Shown piece after piece: positions 26,177 to 34,953 of a stretch of DNA of 64,000 nucleotides. This DNA is from BACL21 sp038141525 (GTDB lineage Bacteria > Bacteroidota > Bacteroidia > Flavobacteriales > Flavobacteriaceae), in contig JAYQIF010000001.1 in the NCBI GenBank assembly GCA_038141525.1, positions 124,001 to 188,000 of the forward strand. The letters run 5' to 3'. A program made the position numbers and the translations under genes. Position 1 is the first letter of the stretch, and the number at the start of each line of letters is the position of its first letter. The notes below the pieces were generated by a model that did no database searches, was not told the origin of the DNA, and saw only the letters and a list, made by a program, of their open reading frames with translations.

Positions 26177-26779
26177 ATGAGTCTATTCAAAAGACTATTT
26201 GGAAAAAAAGGCAAAAGCGACAATGAAGCACCGTCCAAGGAGCAAAGCAAGTATTTCCCAGATAAAGATCTACCGACCGACGAAAAATTCACGCGTAACT
26301 TTAGTAAAAACGGAGGTAAATTTCTCTATTGCCTGAATTGGGAAGAAGTCTCTGAGGCCTTTGACAATATTTTACTCGAAAACGACTGGTACGAAAAGGA
26401 AGTCTTCTGTATGGATGGCACCCTTGTCAAAAAATTCGATGGCTATAATCTTAAGTTTTCAAAATCCGACAAAGCCTGTTTTGTTCTTTCTCAGTGTGAG
26501 TCACTCGTGGCGAGTAATGGAGCAATTTTACTTTGTTCCAAACAAATCAAAGAAAAGAAGCTCAGCGAACTCCCGTCTAACATGATTATTTTTGCGACAA
26601 CAAGCCAACTTGTCGATACCATAAGTGAAGGATTACATCTGATTAAGAGCCGCAGCAACAAGACTATTCCCACCAATATCACGACCATACAAGACTTTGA
26701 ATCAAAGGGCGAAAAAGATTTCATGAGTTATGGAAGTAGCACAAAAAACTTATATTTGCTTTTAATGGAAGACCTCTAG
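26177..26779 (+). CDS. LUD domain protein (LutC/YkgG-like)
   Basis: A 200-residue cytosolic protein from the ATG at 26177 (MSLFKRLFGKKGKS, a basic amphipathic start); a TTG one codon earlier is possible. The body has the alpha/beta pattern of LUD (lactate utilization) domains: DKACFVLSQCESLVASNGAILLCSKQIKEKKLSELPSNMIIFATTSQLVDTISEGLHLI and a C-terminal GSSTKNLYLLLMEDL. It lacks the ferredoxin part of LutB and no lutA/lutB genes are adjacent, so lactate oxidation is unlikely. It sits between ftsH and cdsA, an order seen in relatives; function unknown. Confidence 0.8.
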   Translation: MSLFKRLFGKKGKSDNEAPSKEQSKYFPDKDLPTDEKFTRNFSKNGGKFLYCLNWEEVSEAFDNILLENDWYEKEVFCMDGTLVKKFDGYNLKFSKSDKACFVLSQCESLVASNGAILLCSKQIKEKKLSELPSNMIIFATTSQLVDTISEGLHLIKSRSNKTIPTNITTIQDFESKGEKDFMSYGSSTKNLYLLLMEDL

Positions 26780-26813
26780 TTCCGGTCTGAATTTAAGCAA
26801 CAGCCAACCACAT

Positions 26814-27614
26814 ATGAGAGAGCTCTTAGTGCGCAGCATTTCTGGTTTGATCTACATGACGTTGATTCTCTTCGCCATGTACGCTGATGCTCAGTATTAC
26901 TTATTACTTACCGGCTGTTTTGGGCTATTGACCTTATTTGAATTTCAACGTTTGGTTCAGATAAAAAGCCTCCTCCCCTACGCTATTTTTCTCATGCTTT
27001 TTGTTGGCGTCCATTTAAATTTATTACCCCAGTGGATGGACTTAGTTATAGGGGTTTTGGGGGTACTGATGAATACTTATTTGATTTTGAGTTTGCTCGA
27101 ATTTATGTCTCATCAGCGCCTGGAACGCAAATACATTTTGATGGTATTTTACATCATGATTGGGGTCATTACCATGGGACTTATTCCACAAATTCAGGGA
27201 GACTTTGACTTAAATCTAATTGCTGGTGTTTTTATTCTGATTTGGGTAAATGACAGTATGGCCTACTTAGTCGGTGTTAATTTTGGACGCAACAAACTTC
27301 TGGAACATATTTCTCCGAAAAAAACGATCGAAGGAACATTAGGCGGGGTTATTGGGGCCCTAATTGCCGCAGTAGTTATGGCTCAATATTTCGACAGACA
27401 AAGTCTCGAGTTATGGCTGTTACTGGCCTTACTGATTTCTGTATTTGGCACCCTGGGAGACCTTGTTCAATCAAAATTCAAAAGAAAGGCACAGGTAAAG
27501 GACAGTGGTGCCCTTTTGCCAGGCCATGGTGGCATATATGACCGCCTGGACAGCATTATATTTGTCAGTCCATTTGTTTATTGTTTGCTTCAAATTGCCG
27601 CTTATGTTTCATAA
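26814..27614 (+). CDS. cdsA: Phosphatidate cytidylyltransferase
   Basis: Makes CDP-diacylglycerol from phosphatidate and CTP in the inner membrane. The 266 residues have about eight helices and the C-terminal family signature: VNDSMAYLVGVNFGRNKL, SPKKTIEGTLGGVIGA, and the S-x2-KR-x4-KD region with SKFKRKAQVKDSGALLPGHGGIYDRLDSI. It overlaps the psd start by 11 bases, so the two steps of phosphatidylethanolamine formation are co-expressed (phosphatidylserine synthase is not here). Confidence 0.95.
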   Translation: MRELLVRSISGLIYMTLILFAMYADAQYYLLLTGCFGLLTLFEFQRLVQIKSLLPYAIFLMLFVGVHLNLLPQWMDLVIGVLGVLMNTYLILSLLEFMSHQRLERKYILMVFYIMIGVITMGLIPQIQGDFDLNLIAGVFILIWVNDSMAYLVGVNFGRNKLLEHISPKKTIEGTLGGVIGALIAAVVMAQYFDRQSLELWLLLALLISVFGTLGDLVQSKFKRKAQVKDSGALLPGHGGIYDRLDSIIFVSPFVYCLLQIAAYVS

Positions 27615-28257
27615 AGAGGGTCATCGCATTATCGCCGTTACGTTTATTCTTGTTTCTGCTGTCTTTCTATCAGCACATTACTTAATTGCCGCGCCCTGGT
27701 TAAAGTACAGCCTTTGGGGAATTGGATTTATATTTTTGGTTTTAATCCTTCAATTCTTTCGCAATCCCAAGCGTAATTTTACTCCTGACGACAAAATCAT
27801 TCTCTCACCGGTAGACGGGAAAGTGGTGGTGATTGAAGAGGTTTTTGAACCCGAATACTTTAAGGACAAAAGACTGATGATTTCGGTATTCATGTCCCCC
27901 ATTAATGTTCATGTGACACGCTATCCTGTGGGCGGCAAAGTACTCTACAGCAAATATCATCCAGGGAAATATTTAGTGGCATGGCACCCTAAGGCAAGTT
28001 TAGAAAACGAACGCACAACTGTAGTAGTAGACAGCAAAGTATTTGGCCCTGTACTGTTCCGCCAAATCGCTGGTGCTTTGGCCAAACGCATCGTCAATTA
28101 TGCTGAAGTAGGTCAAAATGCCACACAAACTTCAGACAGTGGGTTTATCAAGTTTGGTTCTCGTGTGGATGTCTATCTTCCGGTCAATACGCCAGTAGCT
28201 GTGGCCTTAAATCAAGTCGTCAAAGGTGGTTTAAGCACTCTAGCTGGTGAAGGGTAA
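27604..28257 (+). CDS. psd: Phosphatidylserine decarboxylase proenzyme
   Basis: Converts phosphatidylserine to phosphatidylethanolamine; a pyruvoyl enzyme that cleaves itself. From the ATG at 27604 the protein is 217 residues, matching the short bacterial class. Two N-terminal helices are followed by ILSPVDGKVVVIEEV, SVFMSPINVHVTRYPVGG and the self-cleavage site Gly-Ser in SGFIKFGSRVDVYLP. An upstream in-frame reading lies wholly within cdsA and is rejected. The stop region overlaps the start of the acyl-CoA-binding protein gene. Confidence 0.94.
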   Translation: MFHKEGHRIIAVTFILVSAVFLSAHYLIAAPWLKYSLWGIGFIFLVLILQFFRNPKRNFTPDDKIILSPVDGKVVVIEEVFEPEYFKDKRLMISVFMSPINVHVTRYPVGGKVLYSKYHPGKYLVAWHPKASLENERTTVVVDSKVFGPVLFRQIAGALAKRIVNYAEVGQNATQTSDSGFIKFGSRVDVYLPVNTPVAVALNQVVKGGLSTLAGEG

Positions 28258-28531
28258 AGATTTAGATAAGGCCTTTGAAGAATCAGTAGTCGCGGTGAGC
28301 AAACACTTGGAGCCTTTTCCGGCGGATGTCTTACTCAAACTTTACGCTTACTACAAGATAGCGACTCGCGACCGCGAACTACCGCAAGGCAGCAAGCCAC
28401 TGATCAACGCCTTTAAAACCAATGCGCTTTTTCAAGCTAAAGGTCTTTCGCAGCAAGAGGCGAAACTTAAATATATAGAAACCGCCAACAACTATTTTCT
28501 CTACAGAAACGACAAGGGCATGAACCCCTAA
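28247..28531 (+). CDS. Acyl-CoA-binding protein (ACBP)
   Basis: A 94-residue four-helix protein binding long-chain acyl-CoA. It opens DLDKAFEESVVAVSKHLEPFPADVLLKLYAYYKIATRDREL. The helix 2 motif YKIAT and the Lys of GSKPLINAFKTNALFQAKGLSQQEAKLKYIETAN match eukaryotic ACBP, where these residues contact the CoA 3'-phosphate and adenine. The start is GTG at 28247, inside the end of psd. ACBPs are common in eukaryotes and scattered in bacteria, including Bacteroidota. The cdsA-psd-ACBP order suggests supply or buffering of acyl-CoA for lipid synthesis. Confidence 0.92.
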   Translation: MKGKDLDKAFEESVVAVSKHLEPFPADVLLKLYAYYKIATRDRELPQGSKPLINAFKTNALFQAKGLSQQEAKLKYIETANNYFLYRNDKGMNP

Positions 28532-28550
28532 AGTGACGCTATATAGGGAA

Positions 28551-31184
28551 TCACTGCCCGAGAGTTTCGAGCGCCGTTTTTATGGTCTTTATTTTGGCAA
28601 GCGCGTCGGCTTCTTTTTGTCGCTCAGCAGCCACGACCGCCTCTGGTGCATTGTCCACAAATCTCGCGTTACTGAGTTTACCGCGTACACTTTTTAAGAA
28701 GCCCTCGGTGTAGTTGAGTTCCTGGCTTAATTTTTCACGCTCTTGGTCAAGATCTACATGACCCGCCACCGGAACAAAGTACTCATTGCTCTTAACTCGG
28801 AAACTCAAAGCGCCTTCTGGGGCCACATCCGCATAATGGACTTCAGCCACATTGCAAAGTTTAGTCACGGCAGTCTCGTAATAATCGCCAATTTTAGCCA
28901 CATCATTTATGGTGAGATCAACCGTCTCCTTAAACGAAATATTTTTATCCTTGCGCAGACTTCTAATGCCAGACACAACCTCTTTTATGTGTTCAAATTC
29001 GTGAATCAACTCAGTGTTTGGCGATTTAAGCTCAGGCCACTTGGCGACAATCAAAGCTTGCTCTTTGGTTCTGTCGGCTAGTTTTTGCCAAATTTCCTCA
29101 GATACAAAAGGCACAAACGGATGTAAAATTTTCAAATTATCCTCAAAAAGTGCAATGACCTGTGCGTATGTTTTTGCACTGATCGCCGCTCCGTATTGAG
29201 GTTTGATCCACTCTAAAAACCAAGAACAAAAATCATCCCAAATTAGTTTATAAGTGGTCATGAGCGCATCCGAAATACGATATTTGCCGTAATGATCTTC
29301 AATCTCGGCTAGTGCCCGTTGAAATTTATTTGTATACCACTCAATGGCTTTATCATCGCTGTCACTTTGGGACACCTCATCAGAGACGCTCCAGCCAGAA
29401 ACCAGTCTATAGGCATTCCAAATCTTGTTGACAAAACCACTACCCTGCTGACATAAATCCTGGTCAAACATGAGGTCATTACCCGCAGGCGAACTCAAGA
29501 GCATCCCTACGCGTACCCCATCGGCTCCATACTGATCGATCAGGTCGAGAGGATCTGGAGAATTCCCCAATGACTTACTCATTTTTCGTCTTTGCTTATC
29601 ACGGACTATTCCAGTGAGATAGACATTTTGGAATGGTTTTTCATCACGATACTCATAACCGGCGATGATCATGCGCGCCACCCAGAAAAATAAAATCTCT
29701 GGAGCAGTGACCAAGTCATTGGTTGGATAATAATAGTTGATTTCAGGATTGTCAGGGTTGCGAATCCCATCAAAAACAGAGATTGGCCAGAGCCAAGATG
29801 AAAACCAAGTATCTAAGGCATCGGCATCTTGAGTCAAATCATCAAAAGTCAAAGAAGCGTTTTTTGAGCGTTCACGGGCGAGCTCAAGCGCCTGTTCTTT
29901 AGTGGCTGCTACGACAAAATCTTCACGACCAGAGCCGTAGTAATACGCTGGGATTTGGTGACCCCACCACAATTGTCTCGAAATATTCCAATCGCGCACC
30001 CCTTCCATCCAATGACGGTAGGTGTTGATGAATTTCTCAGGCACCAGATGCACCTCCTTGTTCAAAACTGCATCCAAGGCTGGCTGTGCGAGGTCTTTCA
30101 TCTTTAAAAACCATTGATCACTGAGTTTGGGTTCAATCACGGCACCTGTACGCTCGCTCGTACCCACTTTATGGGTATGGGCTTCTACTTTTTCAAGACA
30201 GCCCAAAGATTTGAGCTCTTCTACAATGGCTTTGCGTACCGCAAAGCGGTCCTGACCTTTGTAATGCAAACCGTGATCGTTCAAGCTAGCGTCATCATTA
30301 AAAATATCAATGACCTCAAGATTGTGTTTTTCTCCGAGTACCTTATCATTTTCATCATGGGCCGGAGTGACCTTAAGACAACCGGTTCCAAAATCCATCG
30401 CTACATAGGTGTCCTCTATAATGGGCACTTTTCTACCGCAAATAGGCACGATAACTTGTTTTCCTTTGAGGTGGGTATAACGCGGGTCCTCTGGATGGAT
30501 ACAAACAGCCGTATCCCCGAGCAAAGTCTCAGGTCTGGTAGTGGCAATCAAAACCTTTTGATCAGAATCGGCTACCGCGTAGTTAATGTAATACAAATGG
30601 CCTTGGCGTTCCTGATGGATTACTTCTTCATCACTGAGGGTTGTTTTGGCCTCGGGATCCCAATTGACCATACGATACCCTCTGTAGATCAACCCTTTGC
30701 GATACAAATCCACAAAGACTTGAATCACGGATTCTGAGAGATCAGGGTCCATAGTAAATTTGGTGCGTTCCCAATCACAAGAGGCCCCGAGCTTCTTGAG
30801 CTGCTCTAGAATAATGCCTCCATGCTTATGCGTCCACTCCCAGGCGTGCTCTAAAAATTCCTCTCGAGATAGATCAGATTTCTCAATACCCTCACTCTTT
30901 AGCTTCGCGACCACTTTGGCCTCGGTCGCGATGCTGGCGTGATCCGTTCCAGGGACCCAACAGGCATTAAATCCTTTTAGGCGTGCACGGCGAATCAGAA
31001 CGTCCTGTAGCGTGTTATTGAGCATATGGCCCATGTGCAAAACTCCAGTGACATTCGGTGGAGGAATCACAATGGTGTACGGAGTTCTGTCATCGATTTC
31101 ACTGTGAAAATAACCGTGATTCATCCAGTAATCATACCAGTGATTCTCGACCTCTTTTGCATTGTATTTGCCAACTCCAGCCAT
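28551..31184 (-). CDS. valS: Valyl-tRNA synthetase
   Basis: Class I synthetase charging tRNA-Val, 877 residues. Visible are the HIGH-type motif PPPNVTGVLHMGHML (near 40-54), the editing CP1 domain with LIATTRPETLLGDTAV and DFGTGCLKVTPAHDENDK, the KMSKS loop RKMSKSLGNSPDP, the anticodon-binding domain and the C-terminal coiled coil (DQEREKLSQELNYTEGFLKSV). It is intact. It is convergent with the ACBP gene (19 bp) and divergent from the DUF1573 gene. A 207-codon antisense reading inside it is a shadow. Confidence 0.98.
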   Translation of the reverse strand: MAGVGKYNAKEVENHWYDYWMNHGYFHSEIDDRTPYTIVIPPPNVTGVLHMGHMLNNTLQDVLIRRARLKGFNACWVPGTDHASIATEAKVVAKLKSEGIEKSDLSREEFLEHAWEWTHKHGGIILEQLKKLGASCDWERTKFTMDPDLSESVIQVFVDLYRKGLIYRGYRMVNWDPEAKTTLSDEEVIHQERQGHLYYINYAVADSDQKVLIATTRPETLLGDTAVCIHPEDPRYTHLKGKQVIVPICGRKVPIIEDTYVAMDFGTGCLKVTPAHDENDKVLGEKHNLEVIDIFNDDASLNDHGLHYKGQDRFAVRKAIVEELKSLGCLEKVEAHTHKVGTSERTGAVIEPKLSDQWFLKMKDLAQPALDAVLNKEVHLVPEKFINTYRHWMEGVRDWNISRQLWWGHQIPAYYYGSGREDFVVAATKEQALELARERSKNASLTFDDLTQDADALDTWFSSWLWPISVFDGIRNPDNPEINYYYPTNDLVTAPEILFFWVARMIIAGYEYRDEKPFQNVYLTGIVRDKQRRKMSKSLGNSPDPLDLIDQYGADGVRVGMLLSSPAGNDLMFDQDLCQQGSGFVNKIWNAYRLVSGWSVSDEVSQSDSDDKAIEWYTNKFQRALAEIEDHYGKYRISDALMTTYKLIWDDFCSWFLEWIKPQYGAAISAKTYAQVIALFEDNLKILHPFVPFVSEEIWQKLADRTKEQALIVAKWPELKSPNTELIHEFEHIKEVVSGIRSLRKDKNISFKETVDLTINDVAKIGDYYETAVTKLCNVAEVHYADVAPEGALSFRVKSNEYFVPVAGHVDLDQEREKLSQELNYTEGFLKSVRGKLSNARFVDNAPEAVVAAERQKEADALAKIKTIKTALETLGQ

Positions 31185-31307
31185 TGTGGTGTAATTTTTG
31201 TAACGCTAGTGGGCAAAAGTAGTTATAAGTTAAAGATTATAAAAGTAAGCCATGCATTTTGCTCGTTGTGTAAAAGTTCAATACTTTAGTCATTTAAACC
31301 CAAACCC

Positions 31308-31694
31308 ATGAAAAAGTTATTTGTTGTTATCGCGATGGTGTTGGTTGGATTTGGTGTCCAAGCACAAGCCAAAATAGAATTTAAGTCAGAAACGATTGAC
31401 TACGGAAATATCGCAAAAGGCAGCGACGGAATTCGCGTCTTTGAATTTACCAATACCGGTGACGCCCCACTGATTATTTCAAACGTAAAATCGAGTTGTG
31501 GTTGTACGGTCCCAGAAAAACCCAAGGATCCTATTGCCCCAGGTGCAAATGGAGAGATTAAGGTAAAATATGACACCAAGCGTGTTGGACCAATTCGCAA
31601 AACAGTCACGGTTTATTCAAACGCCACAGAGCCCATAAAGGCGCTAAAAATAAAAGGCGTCGTAGAAGCTAACAAAAGCATACTCGAAAACTAA
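31308..31694 (+). CDS. DUF1573 periplasmic protein
   Basis: 128 residues with a cleavable signal peptide (KKLFVVIAMVLVGFGVQAQA). A single Ig-like/ASH-type DUF1573 domain follows: IDYGNIAKGSDGIRVFEFTNTGDAPLIISNVKSSCGCTVPEKPK, ending IKGVVEANKS. The SSCGC motif holds two Cys that may form a disulfide. The family is widespread in Bacteroidota and its role is unknown. It is divergent from valS; the aminotransferase follows on the same strand after 35 bp. Confidence 0.92.
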   Translation: MKKLFVVIAMVLVGFGVQAQAKIEFKSETIDYGNIAKGSDGIRVFEFTNTGDAPLIISNVKSSCGCTVPEKPKDPIAPGANGEIKVKYDTKRVGPIRKTVTVYSNATEPIKALKIKGVVEANKSILEN

Positions 31695-31729
31695 AGACAT
31701 AATTTCTTGCCCTTTTAATACGAAGACCC

Positions 31730-32923
31730 ATGCCATCTATTTCGACCAAAGGGGCACAAATGCCCGAGTCACCCATCAGAAAACTCGTGCCTTATGCCGA
31801 GCAGGCTTATAAACAAAACAAAAAAGTTTATCACCTAAACATAGGCCAACCCGATATTCAAACTCCTCAAGTAGCTCTAGATGCCGTGAGTCGTCACGGA
31901 CTCTCCGTTTTGGCCTATTCAAGAAGCGAAGGTTCTGAGCAATATCGCGAGAAAATTGCGGGGTACTACAAGCGGAAATCCATAGAGGTCAGTGCTCAAG
32001 ATATAGTCGTGACCACAGGCGGAAGCGAGGCTCTTTTGTTTGCCATGGGGAGCATTTGTAATGCGGGTGATCAAGTGATCATACCAGAGCCTTTTTACGC
32101 CAACTACAACGGTTTCGCTCGAGCAAGTGACGTCACAGTAGTTCCGGTGGTTTCTGGTATTGAAGATAATTTTGCGTTGCCACCTATCGCGGATTTTGAG
32201 AAACATATTACGCCAAAAACCAAAGCGATATTGATTTGTAATCCCGGAAATCCCACGGGATATTTATACTCAAAACAAGAGATCCAAAGTCTGGTCGCTC
32301 TGGTTAAAAAGCACGATTTATTCCTTGTAGCCGATGAAGTGTATCGCGAATTCACCTATGACGGACAGCAGCATTATTCGATCATGCAAGAGCCTGGCCT
32401 TGAAGAGCATGCCATCCTGATTGATTCTGTCTCTAAACGCTATAGCATGTGCGGAGCCCGTATTGGGTGTCTGGTCTCCAAAAACAAGACCCTAATCGCC
32501 ACCGCACTTAAATTTGCTCAAGCCCGACTTAGCCCGCCAACATTTGCCCAAATTGCGAGTGAAGCAGCCCTAGAAACCCCCCAGTCTTATTTTGATCAGG
32601 TCATTGCCGAGTATCAAGAGCGTCGAGATACACTTGTGGCTGAATTAAAGAAAATCCCTGGCGTCATTATTGGTCAACCCAAAGGGGCTTTTTATTGCAT
32701 CGCTCAATTACCCGTGAACAATAGTGACGACTTTGCCAAGTGGCTATTGGAATCCTTTGACCTCGACGGAGAAACCGTAATGGTTGCCCCAGCGGCTGGG
32801 TTTTACTCCACTCCTGGCATCGGACTCAATCAGGTACGCATCGCTTATGTGCTCAAAAAAGAAAGCCTGATCAAAGCGGTTGCCATAATCAAAGCCGCTC
32901 TTGAGGTTTATCCAAATCCCTGA
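31730..32923 (+). CDS. Class I/II PLP-dependent aminotransferase
   Basis: A 397-residue fold-type I aminotransferase of the aspartate/aromatic subgroup. Motifs are HLNIGQPDIQTP, VTTGGSEALLFAMGSI, CNPGNPTGYLYS, VADEVYREFTYDG, the PLP Lys in DSVSKRYSMCGARIGC and, near the C-terminus, VRIAYVLKKESL with the substrate Arg. The amino-group donor cannot be fixed from sequence. It is followed 2 bp later by murB, so both are probably co-transcribed. Confidence 0.92.
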   Translation: MPSISTKGAQMPESPIRKLVPYAEQAYKQNKKVYHLNIGQPDIQTPQVALDAVSRHGLSVLAYSRSEGSEQYREKIAGYYKRKSIEVSAQDIVVTTGGSEALLFAMGSICNAGDQVIIPEPFYANYNGFARASDVTVVPVVSGIEDNFALPPIADFEKHITPKTKAILICNPGNPTGYLYSKQEIQSLVALVKKHDLFLVADEVYREFTYDGQQHYSIMQEPGLEEHAILIDSVSKRYSMCGARIGCLVSKNKTLIATALKFAQARLSPPTFAQIASEAALETPQSYFDQVIAEYQERRDTLVAELKKIPGVIIGQPKGAFYCIAQLPVNNSDDFAKWLLESFDLDGETVMVAPAAGFYSTPGIGLNQVRIAYVLKKESLIKAVAIIKAALEVYPNP

Positions 32924-32925
32924 GC

Positions 32926-33933
32926 ATGCAACAAAACAAATCACTTAAAACCTTCAATACATTTGGCGTTGAAAGTCAAGCGCAGTGGTTTGTAGAAGCC
33001 CATACGGCGGATGAAGTATGGTCTTGTCTCGAGGATTTCAGGGGTCAGCCCGTAATGGTACTTGGCGGGGGCAGTAATCTTTTACTCACACAAAACGTAT
33101 CGGGGGCTGTGCTTAAAATTAGCCTCAAAGGCATCTCAATAGTTGAACAGTCCGAGGAGCACGCCATACTGGAAGTTCAAGCTGGTGAGATATGGCATGA
33201 AGTTGTAGAATTTTGTCTTAAGCATAATCTAGGAGGTATCGAAAACCTGGCGTTAATTCCCGGACAAATGGGCACCGCACCCATTCAAAACATTGGGGCA
33301 TACGGGGTGGAACTCAAGGATGTATTTGAGTCCTGTGTGGCCTTAAATCGAGACACCGGTGAGCGACAATTGTTCAGTCTTGAGGACTGTAAGTTCGGCT
33401 ATCGAGAGAGTGTGTTTAAAAATGAGCTCAAAAATCAGTACATCATCCTGAGTGTAAGACTGCGCCTTTCCAAAGGAAACCACCAACTAAAACTAGACTA
33501 CGGCAGCATCAAAAAAGTCCTCCAGCAAAAAGGGATCACAGATCCAAACATAAGGCAGGTGGCCCAAGCCGTTGTGGACATTAGACAATCCAAATTACCC
33601 GACCCCAAAGACCTAGGCAATAGCGGTAGCTTTTTTAAAAACCCTCTTGTTTCGAGCGATCATGCCGAGCAACTTCAATTCAATTACCCCGACATGCCCA
33701 GTTATCCAGCCGAAAATGATCGCGTAAAATTACCCGCAGGATGGCTCATTGAGCGCGTTGGACTTAAAGGGTATCGACAAAGAGATGCTGGGGTGCACAA
33801 AGACCAAGCCCTGGTACTGGTCAATTATGGTGAGGCGACCGGCTCAGAGATATGGGCTCTGGCGCAGCACATTCAGCAAGCAGTATATACTGAGTTTGGG
33901 ATAAACCTCACCCCAGAAGTCAATATTATTTGA
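32926..33933 (+). CDS. murB: UDP-N-acetylenolpyruvoylglucosamine reductase
   Basis: Second committed step of peptidoglycan synthesis, an FAD enzyme. The 335 residues are of type I MurB: LKTFNTFGVESQA, VMVLGGGSNLLL (FAD), LALIPGQMGTAPIQNIGAYGVEL, FGYRESVFK, GNSGSFFKNPLV with the catalytic Ser, and AGWLIERVGLKGYR near the end. It starts 2 bp after the aminotransferase stop. Confidence 0.96.
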   Translation: MQQNKSLKTFNTFGVESQAQWFVEAHTADEVWSCLEDFRGQPVMVLGGGSNLLLTQNVSGAVLKISLKGISIVEQSEEHAILEVQAGEIWHEVVEFCLKHNLGGIENLALIPGQMGTAPIQNIGAYGVELKDVFESCVALNRDTGERQLFSLEDCKFGYRESVFKNELKNQYIILSVRLRLSKGNHQLKLDYGSIKKVLQQKGITDPNIRQVAQAVVDIRQSKLPDPKDLGNSGSFFKNPLVSSDHAEQLQFNYPDMPSYPAENDRVKLPAGWLIERVGLKGYRQRDAGVHKDQALVLVNYGEATGSEIWALAQHIQQAVYTEFGINLTPEVNII

Positions 33934-34021
33934 TGTTCTTCATGAGCTAAAACTGCTCTGACCGGCTCTTGTACTTACATCTAGGTTTTGATGGATTGTG
34001 CTTTCGGTACAGTGCAAAAGA

Positions 34022-34615
34022 CTATGGACGATGCAACAACTGGTCGATATAGTAAATAAAGCCATTGTCCATACGCATCGGATTGGGCGTAATCAAGGCG
34101 CGCTTTCCTTTGACATCTTCGAGATAATAAACGTCCTGATCCTGAACAACTTTCACCCTCATCCCACCCCGTGTTTGCAGGTCTTGTCCCACATAAAAAG
34201 ACAAATCATCGACCAGGGTGTCCGCTTGGATTAAATGTTTGTTGATCAAACTTTTAACCACACCGTTGCTTTGATCACTCCAAAGCTTAAGTGTAGTGGA
34301 ATCAACATTCTCAAAAGCCACATTGATTGGTGTAAAGAATAAAAAAGGCCCAGGATCCGTCGAAAATAACTCTGACATATTGTTGGCCACCACATACTCA
34401 GACAAAGTCTCAAGGCGACTGTCGGCGATCAAAGCAAACAATAAACTACGTCGCATTTTTTGCTGCTCCAGACGATTTTCGGCTGTTATTTGGGCTTCTT
34501 GAGCTTTTTGTTGGACCCCCTGCTCTTTTTTTACTGGTCCCGAACAGGCCGTAACAACAGACAGGATTGACATGAGCATGATCGATCGGGTTAGGTTGCG
34601 CTGCAAAATGGTCAT
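34022..34615 (-). CDS. Fasciclin-domain lipoprotein
   Basis: 197 residues. The signal (LTRSIMLMSILSVVTACSG) ends in a lipobox Cys, so an envelope lipoprotein is predicted. After a Gln/Glu/Lys-rich linker (about 30-55) comes one fasciclin (FAS1) domain: SLLFALIADSRLETLSEYVV, PGPFLFFTPINVAFENVDSTTL, LINKHLIQADTLVDDL and NGFIYYIDQLLHRP, the last being the typical H2-box end. FAS1 domains mediate adhesion or protein contacts. It is convergent with murB and divergent from the small membrane protein gene. Confidence 0.85.
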   Translation of the reverse strand: MTILQRNLTRSIMLMSILSVVTACSGPVKKEQGVQQKAQEAQITAENRLEQQKMRRSLLFALIADSRLETLSEYVVANNMSELFSTDPGPFLFFTPINVAFENVDSTTLKLWSDQSNGVVKSLINKHLIQADTLVDDLSFYVGQDLQTRGGMRVKVVQDQDVYYLEDVKGKRALITPNPMRMDNGFIYYIDQLLHRP

Positions 34616-34749
34616 AGGTCTAAAATTTTTAATTCAAAGTAGCATATGATTTTGAATCAGCCCCTGATCGGTGTCAGTCCGCGCCGATTACAGAGCGATA
34701 AAATTAAAAAATCTCTGCGTTTTTACCTGTATTGTTGTAGTTTTGTCAC

Positions 34750-34953
34750 ATGAAATTATTACTCCTTACCGTTTGTCTTTTACTCCTTGCTTTTGCCGGA
34801 ATCGCGATAAAAATATGGGGCAAAAAAGATGGGAAATTTGCCGGAACCTGTGCCTCTCAAAGCCCATTTCTGAATAAGGATGGGGAGTCTTGCAGTTTTT
34901 GCGGAAAAACTCCAGATCAATTCTCCGAGTGTAACGGTAGCGAGCAGGCCTAA
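34750..34953 (+). CDS. Small membrane-anchored Cys-containing protein
   Basis: 67 residues: one N-terminal helix (LLLLTVCLLLLAFAGIAIKIW), then KKDGKFAGTCASQSPFLNKDGESCSFCGKTPDQFSECNG. The tail has four Cys (C-x13-C-x2-C-x10-C), with a CSFCG knuckle that could bind metal or form disulfides. It is a recurring flavobacterial small protein found next to a glycosyltransferase; no function is known. The stop and the next gene's start overlap (TAATG). Confidence 0.75.
   Translation: MKLLLLTVCLLLLAFAGIAIKIWGKKDGKFAGTCASQSPFLNKDGESCSFCGKTPDQFSECNGSEQA

Noticed and set aside
30114..30737. 207-codon open reading antisense to valS
   Set aside because: It lies wholly inside intact valS and has no recognisable domain.
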